The notes: generated from the sequence alone by a model not told the origin. DNA of 64,000 nt from JACVRW01 sp963734365 (GCA_963734365.1 CAVTGV010000007.1:1-64000); one strand, 5' to 3'; shown: positions 35,459 through 43,657, counted from the stretch's first letter. Program-made: numbers and translations.

Positions 35459-35820
35459 GCCACGTGGCTGGCCACGTTGATCGTGCGCCCGCTCGGGTCG
35501 CGGACGAAGAAGCGCCGGATGCCCCAGGGCTCGTCGCGCAGCGCGCGGACGATCTCCAGACCCTCGGCCTGGGCGCGGGCGTATGCGGCGTCGACCTCGG
35601 CGACCTCGATCGAGACGTCGACATCCGCAAGCTCGGGGTCGACCGCGGTCGGGCTCTTCCAGGCGACGATCACCTGCGTCGTCGGCGTGCTCCTCGACGC
35701 GAGCATGAGCATCCCGTCTTCATCCATGGCGACACGAAATCCGAGGAAGTCCTCGTAGAACGCCCGCGTCTGGGCGGGTTGGTCGGTCGTGACGACCGGC
35801 ATCGCGCGGCGAATCTCCAT
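35455..35820 (-). CDS. VOC-superfamily protein (glyoxalase/bleomycin-resistance type)
   Basis: 121 aa. RAMPVVTTDQPAQTRAFYED, FLGFRVAMDEDGMLMLAS, ADVDVSIEVAEVDAAYARAQ, and RRFFVRDPSGRTINVASHVA show the paired beta-alpha-beta-beta-beta fold with the terminal metal-ligand region. The substrate is unknown. The stop overlaps that of the convergent methyltransferase. Confidence 0.87.
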   Translation of the reverse strand: MEIRRAMPVVTTDQPAQTRAFYEDFLGFRVAMDEDGMLMLASRSTPTTQVIVAWKSPTAVDPELADVDVSIEVAEVDAAYARAQAEGLEIVRALRDEPWGIRRFFVRDPSGRTINVASHVA

Positions 35821-35829
35821 GCTCGCTGT

Positions 35830-36729
35830 TTACCGGACTGACCGCTCGGCCTGGGGCCACGCTGCAGTGAGGGCGCCGACGACCTCGCGGGCGTAGCGCC
35901 CGTCCGGGTCGCGGTCCGGCTCGAAGTCGGCGAGGCTGACTCCCACCAGCTCCGGCGAGCGCAGGAGAGAGTGCGCGAGCTCCACGAGCTCCTCCCAGTG
36001 CAGGCCGTGCGGCTGGGGGTAGGTCACGGCCGGTAGGTCGGTCTCGTCGAGGGCGTCGAGGTCGAGGTGCAGCCAGACGGGCCGGCCGGCGGCCGCCGCA
36101 AGGGTGCTGCGGGCGACCTCGGCGGCGCTTCGCGCACGCAGGTCGAGCGCGGTGGTGAGCGCGACCTCGGGAGGGACGAGCGCGAGCTCCGCGGCTGTGT
36201 CTCGGTCCAGCGTGGCCGGGCGGTGGCCGATGAGCGCGACACGGCCGGGCGCAACGATGGGGGCGACGCCGGCGAGGCCGGTCAGCGCGACAGGGCCGCG
36301 GCCGAGGACGATCGCGAGGTCCATGTCGGCCGCCTCTCCGGTGGGCGACGTCGCGCCGTCCAAGGCGTCGGGGTGACCGTCGACCATCCACAGCCCGAGC
36401 GCACCGACGGTGAGGCGAGCGCCGGCGAGGGCGCCGGGCAGGATGCTGCAGTCGCCGCCGAGCACCAGGGGTCGCCGGCCGCGGCGCAACGTGTCGGCCA
36501 CCGCGTCGCGCAGCGTCGCCGAGGCGAGAGCGAGCTGTTCCGAGGCGATGACGCCGGTGCTCGGATCGCGCCGCGAATCCCGCAGCGGCGACACCACGTC
36601 GCCCTCGTCGAGCGCCTGCAGGCTCTGGGCCAACCCGGCGGCGCGCAGCGCTTCGGGCGCGCGCTCCTCACCGCGCCCCGCGCCCGACGAGTCCAGCGGC
36701 GCCCCGAGCACCGTCCACAGCCCGCTCAT
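35830..36729 (-). CDS. arginase/agmatinase-family protein
   Basis: 299 aa. The ureohydrolase fold keeps most Mn ligands: DGHPDAL (D-x-H-x-D) and WLHLDLDALDETDLPAV (D-x-D). The first-ligand motif GGDHS reads GGDCSILPGAL, so His is replaced by Cys, a variant I associate with actinobacterial arginase-like proteins. The substrate could be arginine, agmatine or another guanidino compound. The start ATG 36727-36729 is preferred to a GTG five codons upstream. It diverges from mntR, and the Mn operator lies in the 59-bp gap; arginases need manganese, so shared control is plausible. Confidence 0.85.
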   Translation of the reverse strand: MSGLWTVLGAPLDSSGAGRGEERAPEALRAAGLAQSLQALDEGDVVSPLRDSRRDPSTGVIASEQLALASATLRDAVADTLRRGRRPLVLGGDCSILPGALAGARLTVGALGLWMVDGHPDALDGATSPTGEAADMDLAIVLGRGPVALTGLAGVAPIVAPGRVALIGHRPATLDRDTAAELALVPPEVALTTALDLRARSAAEVARSTLAAAAGRPVWLHLDLDALDETDLPAVTYPQPHGLHWEELVELAHSLLRSPELVGVSLADFEPDRDPDGRYAREVVGALTAAWPQAERSVR

Positions 36730-36764
36730 GCCCGCATCCTGCACCAGTACTGCGACAGGTTTGT

Positions 36765-36780
36765 TTTTAGCGTGCTAAAA
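36765..36780. promoter_or_regulatory. MntR operator (perfect inverted repeat)
   Basis: TTTTAGC-GT-GCTAAAA, 7-bp arms with a 2-bp spacer, 8 bp before the mntR GTG start, in an otherwise GC-rich region. The position implies that bound repressor would block the mntR-mntH promoter and possibly the divergent arginase gene. Confidence 0.75.
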
Positions 36781-36788
36781 CTATTTGT

Positions 36789-37493
36789 GTGGTGCAGTCA
36801 ACACACAGCGGCGGTGGCTCGCCGGCGATCGAGGATTACGCGAAGGCGATCTACAAGATCTCCGAGCGCGCCGAGGGCGCGCCGGCCGGCAACTCGGCTC
36901 TCGCCGAGGCGCTGTCGGTATCTCCCGGGGCCGTCACGGCGATGTTGCGCCGGATGGACGACGAGGGACTGATCGATTACGTGCCCTACGAGGGCGCGTC
37001 GCTGACGAAGGCCGGAGAGAGGGTGGCGCTCGAGGTGATGCGCCACCACCGGCTCATCGAGACCTACCTCGCCGAGGCGCTCGGCATGCCGTGGGACCGC
37101 GTCCACGAGGAGGCGGAGGTCCTCGAGCACTACATCTCGGAGGAGCTCGAGGAGCTGATGGCCGCGGCGCTCGACGATCCCGAGCGCGATCCGCACGGCG
37201 ACCCCATCCCGTCCCGCGAGCTCGAGCTCGCCGAGGACGCCGGCGTGGCCCTGGGCGATCTCGAGCCCGGGGCGCGGGGCGTATTCGTGCGCGTCTCGGA
37301 TGCGAACCCCGAGATGCTCAGGTATCTCGCTGGGCGCGGCATCTCCCCCGGCGCCAGCTTCGAGGTGCTCGAGCGTGAGCCCTTCGGCGGCCCGCTGACG
37401 GTGAGCTTCGGCGGCGACACGCACGCCCTGAGCGACCAACTCACCGGCGCGATGCGGGTCGAGCTTGCCGGGGCCGATCGGGCGAATCGCTGA
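36789..37493 (+). CDS. mntR: manganese-dependent DtxR-family repressor
   Basis: 234 aa. N-terminal winged helix (IEDYAKAIYKISE, LAEALSVSPGAVTAMLRRMD). The metal-binding dimerisation domain has RHHRLIETYL and HEEAEVLEHYISEELEELM. A C-terminal FeoA/SH3-like domain follows (about 155-228). Metal-ligand positions are Asp16, His87, Glu110, Glu113 and His114. The Glu at position 110, where iron-sensing DtxR/IdeR has Cys, is the MntR signature. Two GTG codons (36789, 36792) are possible starts. There is no clear RBS, and the start is only 8 bp after the operator, so translation may be leaderless. TGATG overlap with mntH. Confidence 0.9.
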   Translation: MVQSTHSGGGSPAIEDYAKAIYKISERAEGAPAGNSALAEALSVSPGAVTAMLRRMDDEGLIDYVPYEGASLTKAGERVALEVMRHHRLIETYLAEALGMPWDRVHEEAEVLEHYISEELEELMAAALDDPERDPHGDPIPSRELELAEDAGVALGDLEPGARGVFVRVSDANPEMLRYLAGRGISPGASFEVLEREPFGGPLTVSFGGDTHALSDQLTGAMRVELAGADRANR

Positions 37494-38788
37494 TGGCGAC
37501 GGTCGAGCAGGAGGTGCCGGCGGCCAACCCGCTGGTGGCGGCGCCCGAGCCCACCGCGCTGAGGCGCGCCCGTGCGCGCGGCCCGGTGCGGGGAAGGCTG
37601 GCGCTGCTCGGTCCGGCCTTCGTGGCCGCCGTGGCCTACATCGACCCGGGCAACTTCGCCACCAACATCGCCGGCGGAGCCAAGTACGGCCTGCTCCTGG
37701 TGTGGGTGATCGTGGGCGCGAACCTGATGGCGATGCTGGTGCAGTACCTGTCGGCCAAGGTGGGGATCGCCACCGGCCGCAACCTGCCCCAGCTCTGCCG
37801 CGAGAACTTCCCCCGGACCGCGAGCATGCTCCTGTGGGTGCAGGCGGAGGTGATCGCGATCGCCACCGACCTCGCCGAGTTCGTGGGCGCCGCTATTGCG
37901 CTCAACCTTATATTCGGCATACCGCCGTTCCCGGCGGGGCTCATCACCGCGGTCGTCGCCTTCGGCATCCTGGCCCTCCAGACCCGCGGCTACCGCAAGT
38001 TCGAGCTGGCCATCGTGGCGATGCTGGGCATCGTCCTGCTCGGCTTCGCGTACGACCTGTCGCAGGTCGACATCGACGTGGGCGGCGTGGCCGCGGGGCT
38101 CGTGCCGAGCTTCGAGGGAACCGAGAGCATCCTGCTCGCCGTGGGGATCCTCGGCGCCACGGTGATGCCGCACGTGGTGTACCTCCACTCCGCCCTGACC
38201 CAGGACCGGATCAAGGCCACCGACGACGGCGAGCGGCGCGAGCTCCTGCGCTTCCTGCGCGTGGACGTGATCGTGGCGATGGGTCTCGCCGGGATGGTGA
38301 ACCTGACCATGCTCGTGGTGGCCGCCAGCCTGTTCCACGAGAACGGGAAGAGCTCGATCGACACGATCGAGCAGGCCCATGCCGGGTTCGAGACGCTCCT
38401 GGGCGGCGGCGCTGCGCTCGCGTTCGCGGCCGCACTGCTGGCTTCCGGGCTGTCGAGCTCGTCGGTGGGCACCTATGCCGGCCAGGTGGTGATGCAGGGC
38501 TTCATCGACCGGCGCATCTCGCTCTTCCTGCGTCGCGCCGTGACCATGGCGCCGGCGCTCGTGGTGCTGGCGATCGGGGTGAACACCACCGACGCCCTCG
38601 TGATCTCCCAGGTGGTGCTCTCGTTCGGCATCCCCTTCGCGCTCGTGCCCCTGATCCTGTTGACCCGCCGCCGGGACCTGATGGGCGCTCAGACCAATGC
38701 CCGGGCCACCACCGCCGTCGCCGTCGTGGTCGCCGGTCTCATCATCGCCCTCAACGTCTTCCTGCTCTACGACACCCTGCTGGCCTGA
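37493..38788 (+). CDS. mntH: Nramp-family divalent metal (Mn2+) transporter
   Basis: 431 aa, about 11 transmembrane helices. TM1 carries the metal-binding motif AYIDPGNFATNIAGG (DPGN at 51-54). TM6 has GATVMPHVVYLHSAL, the A-x-x-M-P-H element whose Met selects Mn/Fe over Ca/Mg. It takes up Mn2+ with protons across the plasma membrane. The ATG overlaps the mntR stop, so the repressor and its target are one operon under the 36765-36780 operator. The end overlaps the convergent GFA gene by 38 bp. Confidence 0.95.
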   Translation: MATVEQEVPAANPLVAAPEPTALRRARARGPVRGRLALLGPAFVAAVAYIDPGNFATNIAGGAKYGLLLVWVIVGANLMAMLVQYLSAKVGIATGRNLPQLCRENFPRTASMLLWVQAEVIAIATDLAEFVGAAIALNLIFGIPPFPAGLITAVVAFGILALQTRGYRKFELAIVAMLGIVLLGFAYDLSQVDIDVGGVAAGLVPSFEGTESILLAVGILGATVMPHVVYLHSALTQDRIKATDDGERRELLRFLRVDVIVAMGLAGMVNLTMLVVAASLFHENGKSSIDTIEQAHAGFETLLGGGAALAFAAALLASGLSSSSVGTYAGQVVMQGFIDRRISLFLRRAVTMAPALVVLAIGVNTTDALVISQVVLSFGIPFALVPLILLTRRRDLMGAQTNARATTAVAVVVAGLIIALNVFLLYDTLLA

Positions 38789-39224
38789 TCCTCAGTCTCG
38801 CCGCGTGGCGGCTCTCGGCGTGCCGCGGCAATCCGTCGGCGGGGAGCGGCTCCCACGGGGCGGCGTAGGCCACGAACTGACGGACGCTGGGCCGGATCCC
38901 CGGATCGGCGTCGAATGCGCCCATCCGGATTCCGATCGGATCGGCGTGAGTCGGGTTGCGGGCGAACAGCGACGAGCCACAGTCGCCGCAGAACCATTTC
39001 TCGCCGCCGCCCTCGGGCTCCCATACGCGCAGCCTGTCCTCGCCCGCGACGATCCGGAACGCGCCGGGTGCGGGATGGGCGTTCGGCGAGGCCGCCGCTC
39101 CGCTGCGTCGCTGGCAGCGCTTGCAGTGGCAGTAGCTGGCGGCCACGAGTGGCTCACTCACCTCGAATCGCACCGCTCCGCAGTTGCAGCCACCGGTGAG
39201 GGGGAGGTCGGGGGTGCCGCTCAC
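38751..39224 (-). CDS. GFA-domain protein (glutathione-dependent formaldehyde-activating enzyme-like)
   Basis: 157 aa. The structural-zinc cysteines of the Mss4-like fold are all present: GGCNCGAVRFEV, YCHCKRCQRRSG and WFCGDCGSSLFARN. GFA-like proteins are mostly of unknown function despite the name; actinobacteria generally lack glutathione. The GTG at 39222-39224 starts the domain. Longer frames upstream are antisense to the secreted-protein gene and rejected. Confidence 0.88.
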   Translation of the reverse strand: MSGTPDLPLTGGCNCGAVRFEVSEPLVAASYCHCKRCQRRSGAAASPNAHPAPGAFRIVAGEDRLRVWEPEGGGEKWFCGDCGSSLFARNPTHADPIGIRMGAFDADPGIRPSVRQFVAYAAPWEPLPADGLPRHAESRHAARLRIRPAGCRRAGRR

Positions 39225-39254
39225 CGCACGAACTCTACGGCGGTGCCTGGCGAC

Positions 39255-39296
39255 TTGACATAGCTGTGGATCATAGTTATAAAGCTGTGGATCATA
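39255..39296 (+). promoter_or_regulatory. near-consensus sigma-70 promoter with phased direct repeats
   Basis: TTGACA (39255-39260), a 17-bp spacer and TATAAA (39278-39283) form a near-perfect vegetative promoter for the secreted-protein gene. The 14-bp sequence AGCTGTGGATCATA occurs twice, at 39262-39275 in the spacer and at 39283-39296 over the expected transcription start. The repeats are exactly 21 bp apart (two helical turns). This layout suits a repressor covering the promoter. Confidence 0.75.
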
Positions 39297-39317
39297 CCCT
39301 CTGGCAAGGAGATCACC

Positions 39318-39887
39318 ATGTCGTTGATCCCCACCCGTTCGACCCTCCGGCCCGTGCTCGGGCTGCTGGTCGTGGCGCTGACCGGCCTCGCACTCGCCGT
39401 CGCCGCGGGCCCCGCCGGGGCCGCCGGCCACGCCAACACCGCCAAGCACCGCAGCGAGCCGCTCGTCGTTCGCGGCGACGCCACCGCCGTCGATGGACCC
39501 TGTGATGCCACCGGCGTCTGCCTGCTCGAGCTGACCGACGGCCGCTTTCGCGGCACCCCGGTCGGAAGCGGCGCCTACGTGGGCTCGATCAAGCTCAAGG
39601 TGGCGGACGCCTTCCCGAACGGCGAAGGCGGCATCTGCGCTCCGCTCAAGGGCCGCATCGAGCTCGGTGCCGGCACCCGCAACCGGCTGGTCCTCGGCGT
39701 CCGCGGCGTCTCGTGCCAGGACGGCTCGGGACCGCTCGAGACCGCCTCGTTCACCGGCCTCGCCGAGTTCAACGTCAGGTACGGCACAGGCCGTTACGCC
39801 GGCGCCTCCGGCAGTGGCCAGGCGAGCTTTCTCGAGGACGCCGCCAATCACCACCGCATGACCCTCATCGGGCGCATCGCCCGCTGA
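39318..39887 (+). CDS. secreted beta-rich protein of unknown function
   Basis: 189 aa. Signal peptide about 1-35 (LRPVLGLLVVALTGLALAVA ... GAAG). The mature part has four Cys and alternating beta strands: PLVVRGDATAVDGPCDATGV, GSGAYVGSIKLKVADAFPNG, CAPLKGRIELGAGTRNRLVL, RYAGASGSGQASFLED. The 'FtGtaeF-v-yGTGRYAGASGSGqasf' pattern recalls secreted calycin/allene-oxide-cyclase-like beta-barrels. The ATG follows AAGGAG at ideal spacing (39306-39311), and the promoter is among the strongest visible in the window. Confidence 0.78.
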   Translation: MSLIPTRSTLRPVLGLLVVALTGLALAVAAGPAGAAGHANTAKHRSEPLVVRGDATAVDGPCDATGVCLLELTDGRFRGTPVGSGAYVGSIKLKVADAFPNGEGGICAPLKGRIELGAGTRNRLVLGVRGVSCQDGSGPLETASFTGLAEFNVRYGTGRYAGASGSGQASFLEDAANHHRMTLIGRIAR

Positions 39888-39898
39888 ACGCCGATCAC

Positions 39899-39920
39899 GG
39901 GGGCGGCTGCGGCCGCCCCC
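39899..39920. terminator. bidirectional stem-loop between convergent genes
   Basis: GGGGGCGGC (39899-39907) and GCCGCCCCC (39912-39920) form a perfect 9-bp all-GC stem with a 4-nt loop between the stops at 39887 and 39923. It can serve both genes. Confidence 0.75.
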
Positions 39921-39922
39921 GC

Positions 39923-40318
39923 TCAGCGGTCGCGTGCCGCTCGAAGCGCGGCGTCCTCGTCGAGGAAGACGCGGACACGCGCGATCCGGTCCCCCTCGAC
40001 CCTCACGACGTGGTACACGCAGGCCAGCACCGCCGAGCTGTCTCGATTCAGCCGCCATCTGAGCGAGACCAGCACTTCGTCGGCCATGGGCCGGATGTCA
40101 ACGATGTCGGCCCAGCCGCCGCCGGTGCTGGCCACGAGGTCGTCGAGGCGCGCGACGGCCGCGTCGTGACCCACCCACGTCTGCGCGTCGGGCAGCTCGG
40201 GCGCGTCGTGCAGCTCGACCTGCTCGGCCGTGAACGCGACAAAGGCGCGCGGCCCGCTCGCGTTCCAGGCCCGGTACGCCTCCTCCACCACCTGACTCGC
40301 CGTGGGCTCAGATGCCAT
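39923..40318 (-). CDS. SnoaL-like NTF2-fold protein
   Basis: 131 aa. An NTF2-like cone: VVEEAYRAWNASGPRAFVAF, VELHDAPELPDAQTWVGHDA, VLVSLRWRLN, VYHVVRVEGDRIARVRVFLD. Members are ketosteroid-isomerase-like enzymes or ligand-binding proteins; catalytic residues are not identifiable here. The start overlaps the 3' end of the sensor kinase gene by 11 bp, so the two are co-transcribed. Confidence 0.85.
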   Translation of the reverse strand: MASEPTASQVVEEAYRAWNASGPRAFVAFTAEQVELHDAPELPDAQTWVGHDAAVARLDDLVASTGGGWADIVDIRPMADEVLVSLRWRLNRDSSAVLACVYHVVRVEGDRIARVRVFLDEDAALRAARDR

Positions 40319-42446
40319 TCGAGTCGTCCGCGTCGGGATAGGGGATCTCGGCCGTCACGCGAGTGCCCTGCTCGGGCGGGCTGTCGACGTCGAGCCGGCC
40401 GTTGAGGGCCTCGACCCGAGCCGCAAGGCCGCGCAGACCCGAGCCGCGGGCCGGGTCGGCGCCGCCCACGCCGTCGTCGGACACCGTCACCATCGCGGAG
40501 CCGTTGGAACGCCGGATGTCCACCGTTGCGCGAGAGGCCCGGGCGTACTTGGCCACGTTCGTGATCGCCTCCGCGACGACGTAGTAGGCCGCCGCTTCGA
40601 CCGAGGGAGTCAGGCGTTCCGGTGGCAGCCGCTCGATCTCCACCGATACGGGCGCGCGTGTGACCAACGCATCGAGCGCCGGACCGAGACCGTGCTCTGT
40701 GAGCAGCGCAGGGTGTATCCCGCGCGCGAGCTCCCGCAGCTCGTCGATGCCGTGGGCCAGATCCTCCCGCGCCGCCGAGAGAAGGTCGGCGGCGGTCTCC
40801 GGATCGTTCTCGAGCTTCGCGCCGATCAAGCGGAGCTGGAGCGCAACCGAGACCAGACGCTGCTGGGCGCCATCGTGGAGATTGCGTTCGAGGCGACGGC
40901 GCTCGGCGTCGCCGACCTCCACCAGCTCGGCACGCGATGCCGCCAGCCGTTCCCGCGCGTCGGCGTTGGCCAGTGCCTGCCCTACGAGGTCCGCGAAGTC
41001 GCACAGCCGGCGCTCGAGACCCGCCGGCAACGGCTCCTTGGACTGGGACGCCGCCACCAGCGCCCCCCACAATCCGCTCCCCACGCGGACCGGCGCGGCC
41101 AACGCCGCGCGGTAGCCGGCTCCAAGCATGGCCTCGGCCAGGCTGCCGCTTGCCTCGTCGTAGTCCTCGAGGCGTTGGGCGGCGCCGGTCTTCAGCACCC
41201 TTGCGACGACCGTGTCGCCCCCGAGATCGATCGACGCGCCCACCGGCAAGGGCGGCTGGGCGTTCTCGCTCCACAGGGCGACAACCGTCGCCAAACGCTC
41301 ATCGCGGTAGTGGACGACCGCCGCGCCCGGCATCCCCAGCAGCCGCCCGACCTCTTCGGTGACCTGCTGGAACACGCGCCTCGGCGGCGACTCCTCGGCC
41401 ACGACCGCGGCCACCCTGTGCAGGGCCGCCTGCTCGTCGGCCAGCGTCCGCTGGACAGCCTCGCTGTCCGCCAGCGCCCGGGCCGCGCCGGTCCGCTCGG
41501 CCGTCACCGCGGCGAGCAGCAGGGACGTCAGCGCGGCGGTCGCGATGAAGACCTGAGTGGCGAGCAGACTGTCCGTGATCGACTCACGCACGAAGGGGCC
41601 GGTCTCCTGCGCCGTGTTCCACACCGTGATCGAGCAGACGACCATGATCGCCGTGGCCGCGCCTCGAGGCCCGAAGCGCAGCGCCGCCCAGAGCAGCACC
41701 GGAAACACGACGTAGGGCACGTCCCGCTGTGGTGCCAGCGACGCCAGCGCAACCAGCACGGCCAGGCCCACAGCAGCTTCGAGGATGTCGCGCCGGCGGA
41801 TGCCCCTCAAGCCGGTTGCGGCCCAGGTCAGGAGCACCGGCGCCACCACGAGCACTCCGGCCATGTCGCTCAACGCCCACGTGCGGAAGACTCGCCCGAG
41901 CTCGTCCGCGGACACGACGTCTCCGAGGCGCAGCGCAGGAGGTCCGAAGGCGGCGCTCACGAGAGCGGCGACAACGGCGCAGACGACCAGGGCCACGACG
42001 TCGAGGGTGCGCGCCAGGCCGGCCCTTCCGCCCGCCAGGCGTCGGAACAGCAGCGCGGCCGCCACCAGCGACACCGTGTTGCCAACCGTCTGGCCGACGA
42101 CGGTCCCCAGCGGCGTCGAGAAGTCCGCGAGCAGGAGATCGCCGATCACGACACCCGGCCACAGGCGGATGCCGTACAGGAAGAGCACCGCGAGGCCCAG
42201 TCCCGCGGGCGGCCACAACGCCGTGACCGCGCCGTCGAGATAGCCGAGCTCGAGGCCGAGCCGCCCGGCGAGGTAATACGCCGCGGCGACGAGCGCAACG
42301 GAAATCACATAGAGCGCCATCCGCCCGTGCTGGGTCTTGCGCAGGGCTCCGATGTGGCCGCTCACCGTCTGGCGGCGCTGCTCGATGTCAGTGGAAACCG
42401 TTGGGCACATGCCCGCGGTCCAGTGTAATCGCGCCATCTGGATCAC
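40308..42446 (-). CDS. orphan membrane sensor histidine kinase (MASE1-GAF-HisKA_3)
   Basis: Up to 712 aa. An N-terminal MASE1-like integral membrane sensor (about 40-320, eight or so helices, e.g. VAAAYYLAGRLGLELGYLDG, ALWPPAGLGLAVLFLYGIRL) is followed by a GAF domain (about 340-490), HisKA_3 with RRRLERNLHDGAQQRLVSVA (phospho-His) and HATPase_c (SDDGVGGADPARGSGLRGLA). The kinase half is of the NarX/LiaS type that pairs with NarL regulators, but none is adjacent. The start is uncertain: GTG 42446, or the ATG three codons later behind an AGGGG. Confidence 0.85.
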   Translation of the reverse strand: MIQMARLHWTAGMCPTVSTDIEQRRQTVSGHIGALRKTQHGRMALYVISVALVAAAYYLAGRLGLELGYLDGAVTALWPPAGLGLAVLFLYGIRLWPGVVIGDLLLADFSTPLGTVVGQTVGNTVSLVAAALLFRRLAGGRAGLARTLDVVALVVCAVVAALVSAAFGPPALRLGDVVSADELGRVFRTWALSDMAGVLVVAPVLLTWAATGLRGIRRRDILEAAVGLAVLVALASLAPQRDVPYVVFPVLLWAALRFGPRGAATAIMVVCSITVWNTAQETGPFVRESITDSLLATQVFIATAALTSLLLAAVTAERTGAARALADSEAVQRTLADEQAALHRVAAVVAEESPPRRVFQQVTEEVGRLLGMPGAAVVHYRDERLATVVALWSENAQPPLPVGASIDLGGDTVVARVLKTGAAQRLEDYDEASGSLAEAMLGAGYRAALAAPVRVGSGLWGALVAASQSKEPLPAGLERRLCDFADLVGQALANADARERLAASRAELVEVGDAERRRLERNLHDGAQQRLVSVALQLRLIGAKLENDPETAADLLSAAREDLAHGIDELRELARGIHPALLTEHGLGPALDALVTRAPVSVEIERLPPERLTPSVEAAAYYVVAEAITNVAKYARASRATVDIRRSNGSAMVTVSDDGVGGADPARGSGLRGLAARVEALNGRLDVDSPPEQGTRVTAEIPYPDADDSNGI

Positions 42447-42509
42447 CCCTGCGCGGTGCGATCGACGCGCTCCGTGTCAGGCCGGCGTCGCAGGGGCGAC
42501 ACTTCAGTC

Positions 42510-43436
42510 ATGCGACTGGAAGCGGTGAGGGACCTGAAGCGGGAGCTGCTCGAGGAGCCGCCCACCGGGGCGCTCGGGCTCGAGGGCGCGATCGCGCTGG
42601 GAGTTGCGCCCGCCGCGGGCGCGGTCGACTACCGGCTCGCCGTACGCGTTCAGGGCGTCGAGGCCGGCGGCGACCAGCTCGCACGGATCGAGCGGGCGGC
42701 CGGCGGGGAGGTCGACGTGCGCCGGATCGGGCGCGTCGTTGCGCAGAGCGTGCCCGACGTCGAGCGCCGGCGACCCGTTCCCGTGGGGGCGTCGGTCGGC
42801 CACTTCGAGATCACGGCCGGCAGCGTGGGTGGGTTCGTCCGCGTCGAGGACGACGATCGTGCGCGGCTGCTCTCGAACAACCACGTGCTCGCGAACGAGA
42901 ACCGCGCCAGCGAGGGCGACGAGATCCTCCAGCCAGGGCCCGCGGACGGCGGTCGCCGCGGCGAAGACCGGATCGCAACCCTGGAGCGCTTCGTGGCGCT
43001 CGATACGGCCGGCGTGAACGAGGTGGACTGCGCGCTGGCTCTGCTCGACGACGGGATCGAGTTCGTGAACGAGATCGACGGCGCGCCTCTCGGTGGAGAG
43101 CCGGCGCCGCCGGCGGAGGTCGAGGCGGTGATCAAGCAGGGACGTACCACCGGGTTCACCCGCGGCACCGTGAGTGCGATCGAGGTGGACGGCGTCGCCG
43201 TCTCGTACTCGGCGGGCACACTGCGCTTCGACAACCAGATCGAGATCACCGGCGCCGGCGGGGCGTTCAGCGCCGGTGGCGACTCGGGCTCGCTGATCGT
43301 CGACCAGGCGACCCTGCGCGGCGCCGCGCTGCTCTTCGCCGGCAGCGAGACCGGTGGTCCGGGCGGCGCCGGCGTGACCTACGGGAACCCGCTGGGCACG
43401 GTCTTCGAGCGCCTGGGGGTGACCGGTCTCCGGTGA
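42510..43436 (+). CDS. trypsin-like (Nal1-type) serine protease, non-secreted
   Basis: 308 aa. The chymotrypsin-fold triad is visible as His in ARLLSNNHVLANEN, Asp in NEVDCALALLDD and Ser in SAGGDSGSLIVD. The arrangement (SNNHVL ... AGGDSGS) fits the Nal1-like peptidase group. An N-terminal region of about 85 residues precedes it (AVRDLKRELLEE, ALGVAPAAGAVDYRLAVRVQ, EVDVRRIGRVVAQ). No signal peptide is visible. The next gene overlaps by GTGA and encodes a protein resembling this N-terminal region. Confidence 0.82.
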   Translation: MRLEAVRDLKRELLEEPPTGALGLEGAIALGVAPAAGAVDYRLAVRVQGVEAGGDQLARIERAAGGEVDVRRIGRVVAQSVPDVERRRPVPVGASVGHFEITAGSVGGFVRVEDDDRARLLSNNHVLANENRASEGDEILQPGPADGGRRGEDRIATLERFVALDTAGVNEVDCALALLDDGIEFVNEIDGAPLGGEPAPPAEVEAVIKQGRTTGFTRGTVSAIEVDGVAVSYSAGTLRFDNQIEITGAGGAFSAGGDSGSLIVDQATLRGAALLFAGSETGGPGGAGVTYGNPLGTVFERLGVTGLR

Positions 43437-43657
43437 GCGGGCCGGCGAGCATCGACGCCGCGCGGGCGGCCAAGGCCAGACTCGGCGAGCGGCTGGCCGG
43501 CGAGGCCCTGGTCAACGGCCTGGGCCTGACCCGCTCCGGGGAAGGCTGGGCGGTGAAGGTCAACCTCCTCCGTGCGGCGCCCGAGCTCGACCTGCCCGCC
43601 GAGGTCGACGGGGTCGAGGTGCGGGTCGAGGTGGTGGGCCGGATCGAGGCCACCTGA
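43433..43657 (+). CDS. 74-aa protein resembling the N-terminal domain of the adjacent protease
   Basis: 74 aa: ASIDAARAAKARLGERLAGE, GLGLTRSGEGWAVKVNLLRA, LPAEVDGVEVRVEVVGRIEA. The spacing and residues parallel the first 85 residues of the protease ('LKRELLEE', 'LGVAPAAG--DYRLAVRV', 'EVDVRRIGRVVA'). This suggests a free-standing copy of a prodomain-like or inhibitor/chaperone module. GTGA overlap with the protease gene makes co-translation likely. No database family is recognised with certainty. Confidence 0.65.
   Translation: MSGPASIDAARAAKARLGERLAGEALVNGLGLTRSGEGWAVKVNLLRAAPELDLPAEVDGVEVRVEVVGRIEAT

Noticed and set aside
38751..40058. 435-codon reverse frame covering the secreted-protein gene
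   Set aside because: Only the first part (to 39224) encodes the GFA protein; the rest is an antisense shadow of 39318-39887.
40302..42428. 708-codon forward frame antisense to the MASE1 kinase
   Set aside because: Gln/Arg/His-rich shadow of a high-GC coding strand; the kinase on the other strand has all the motifs.
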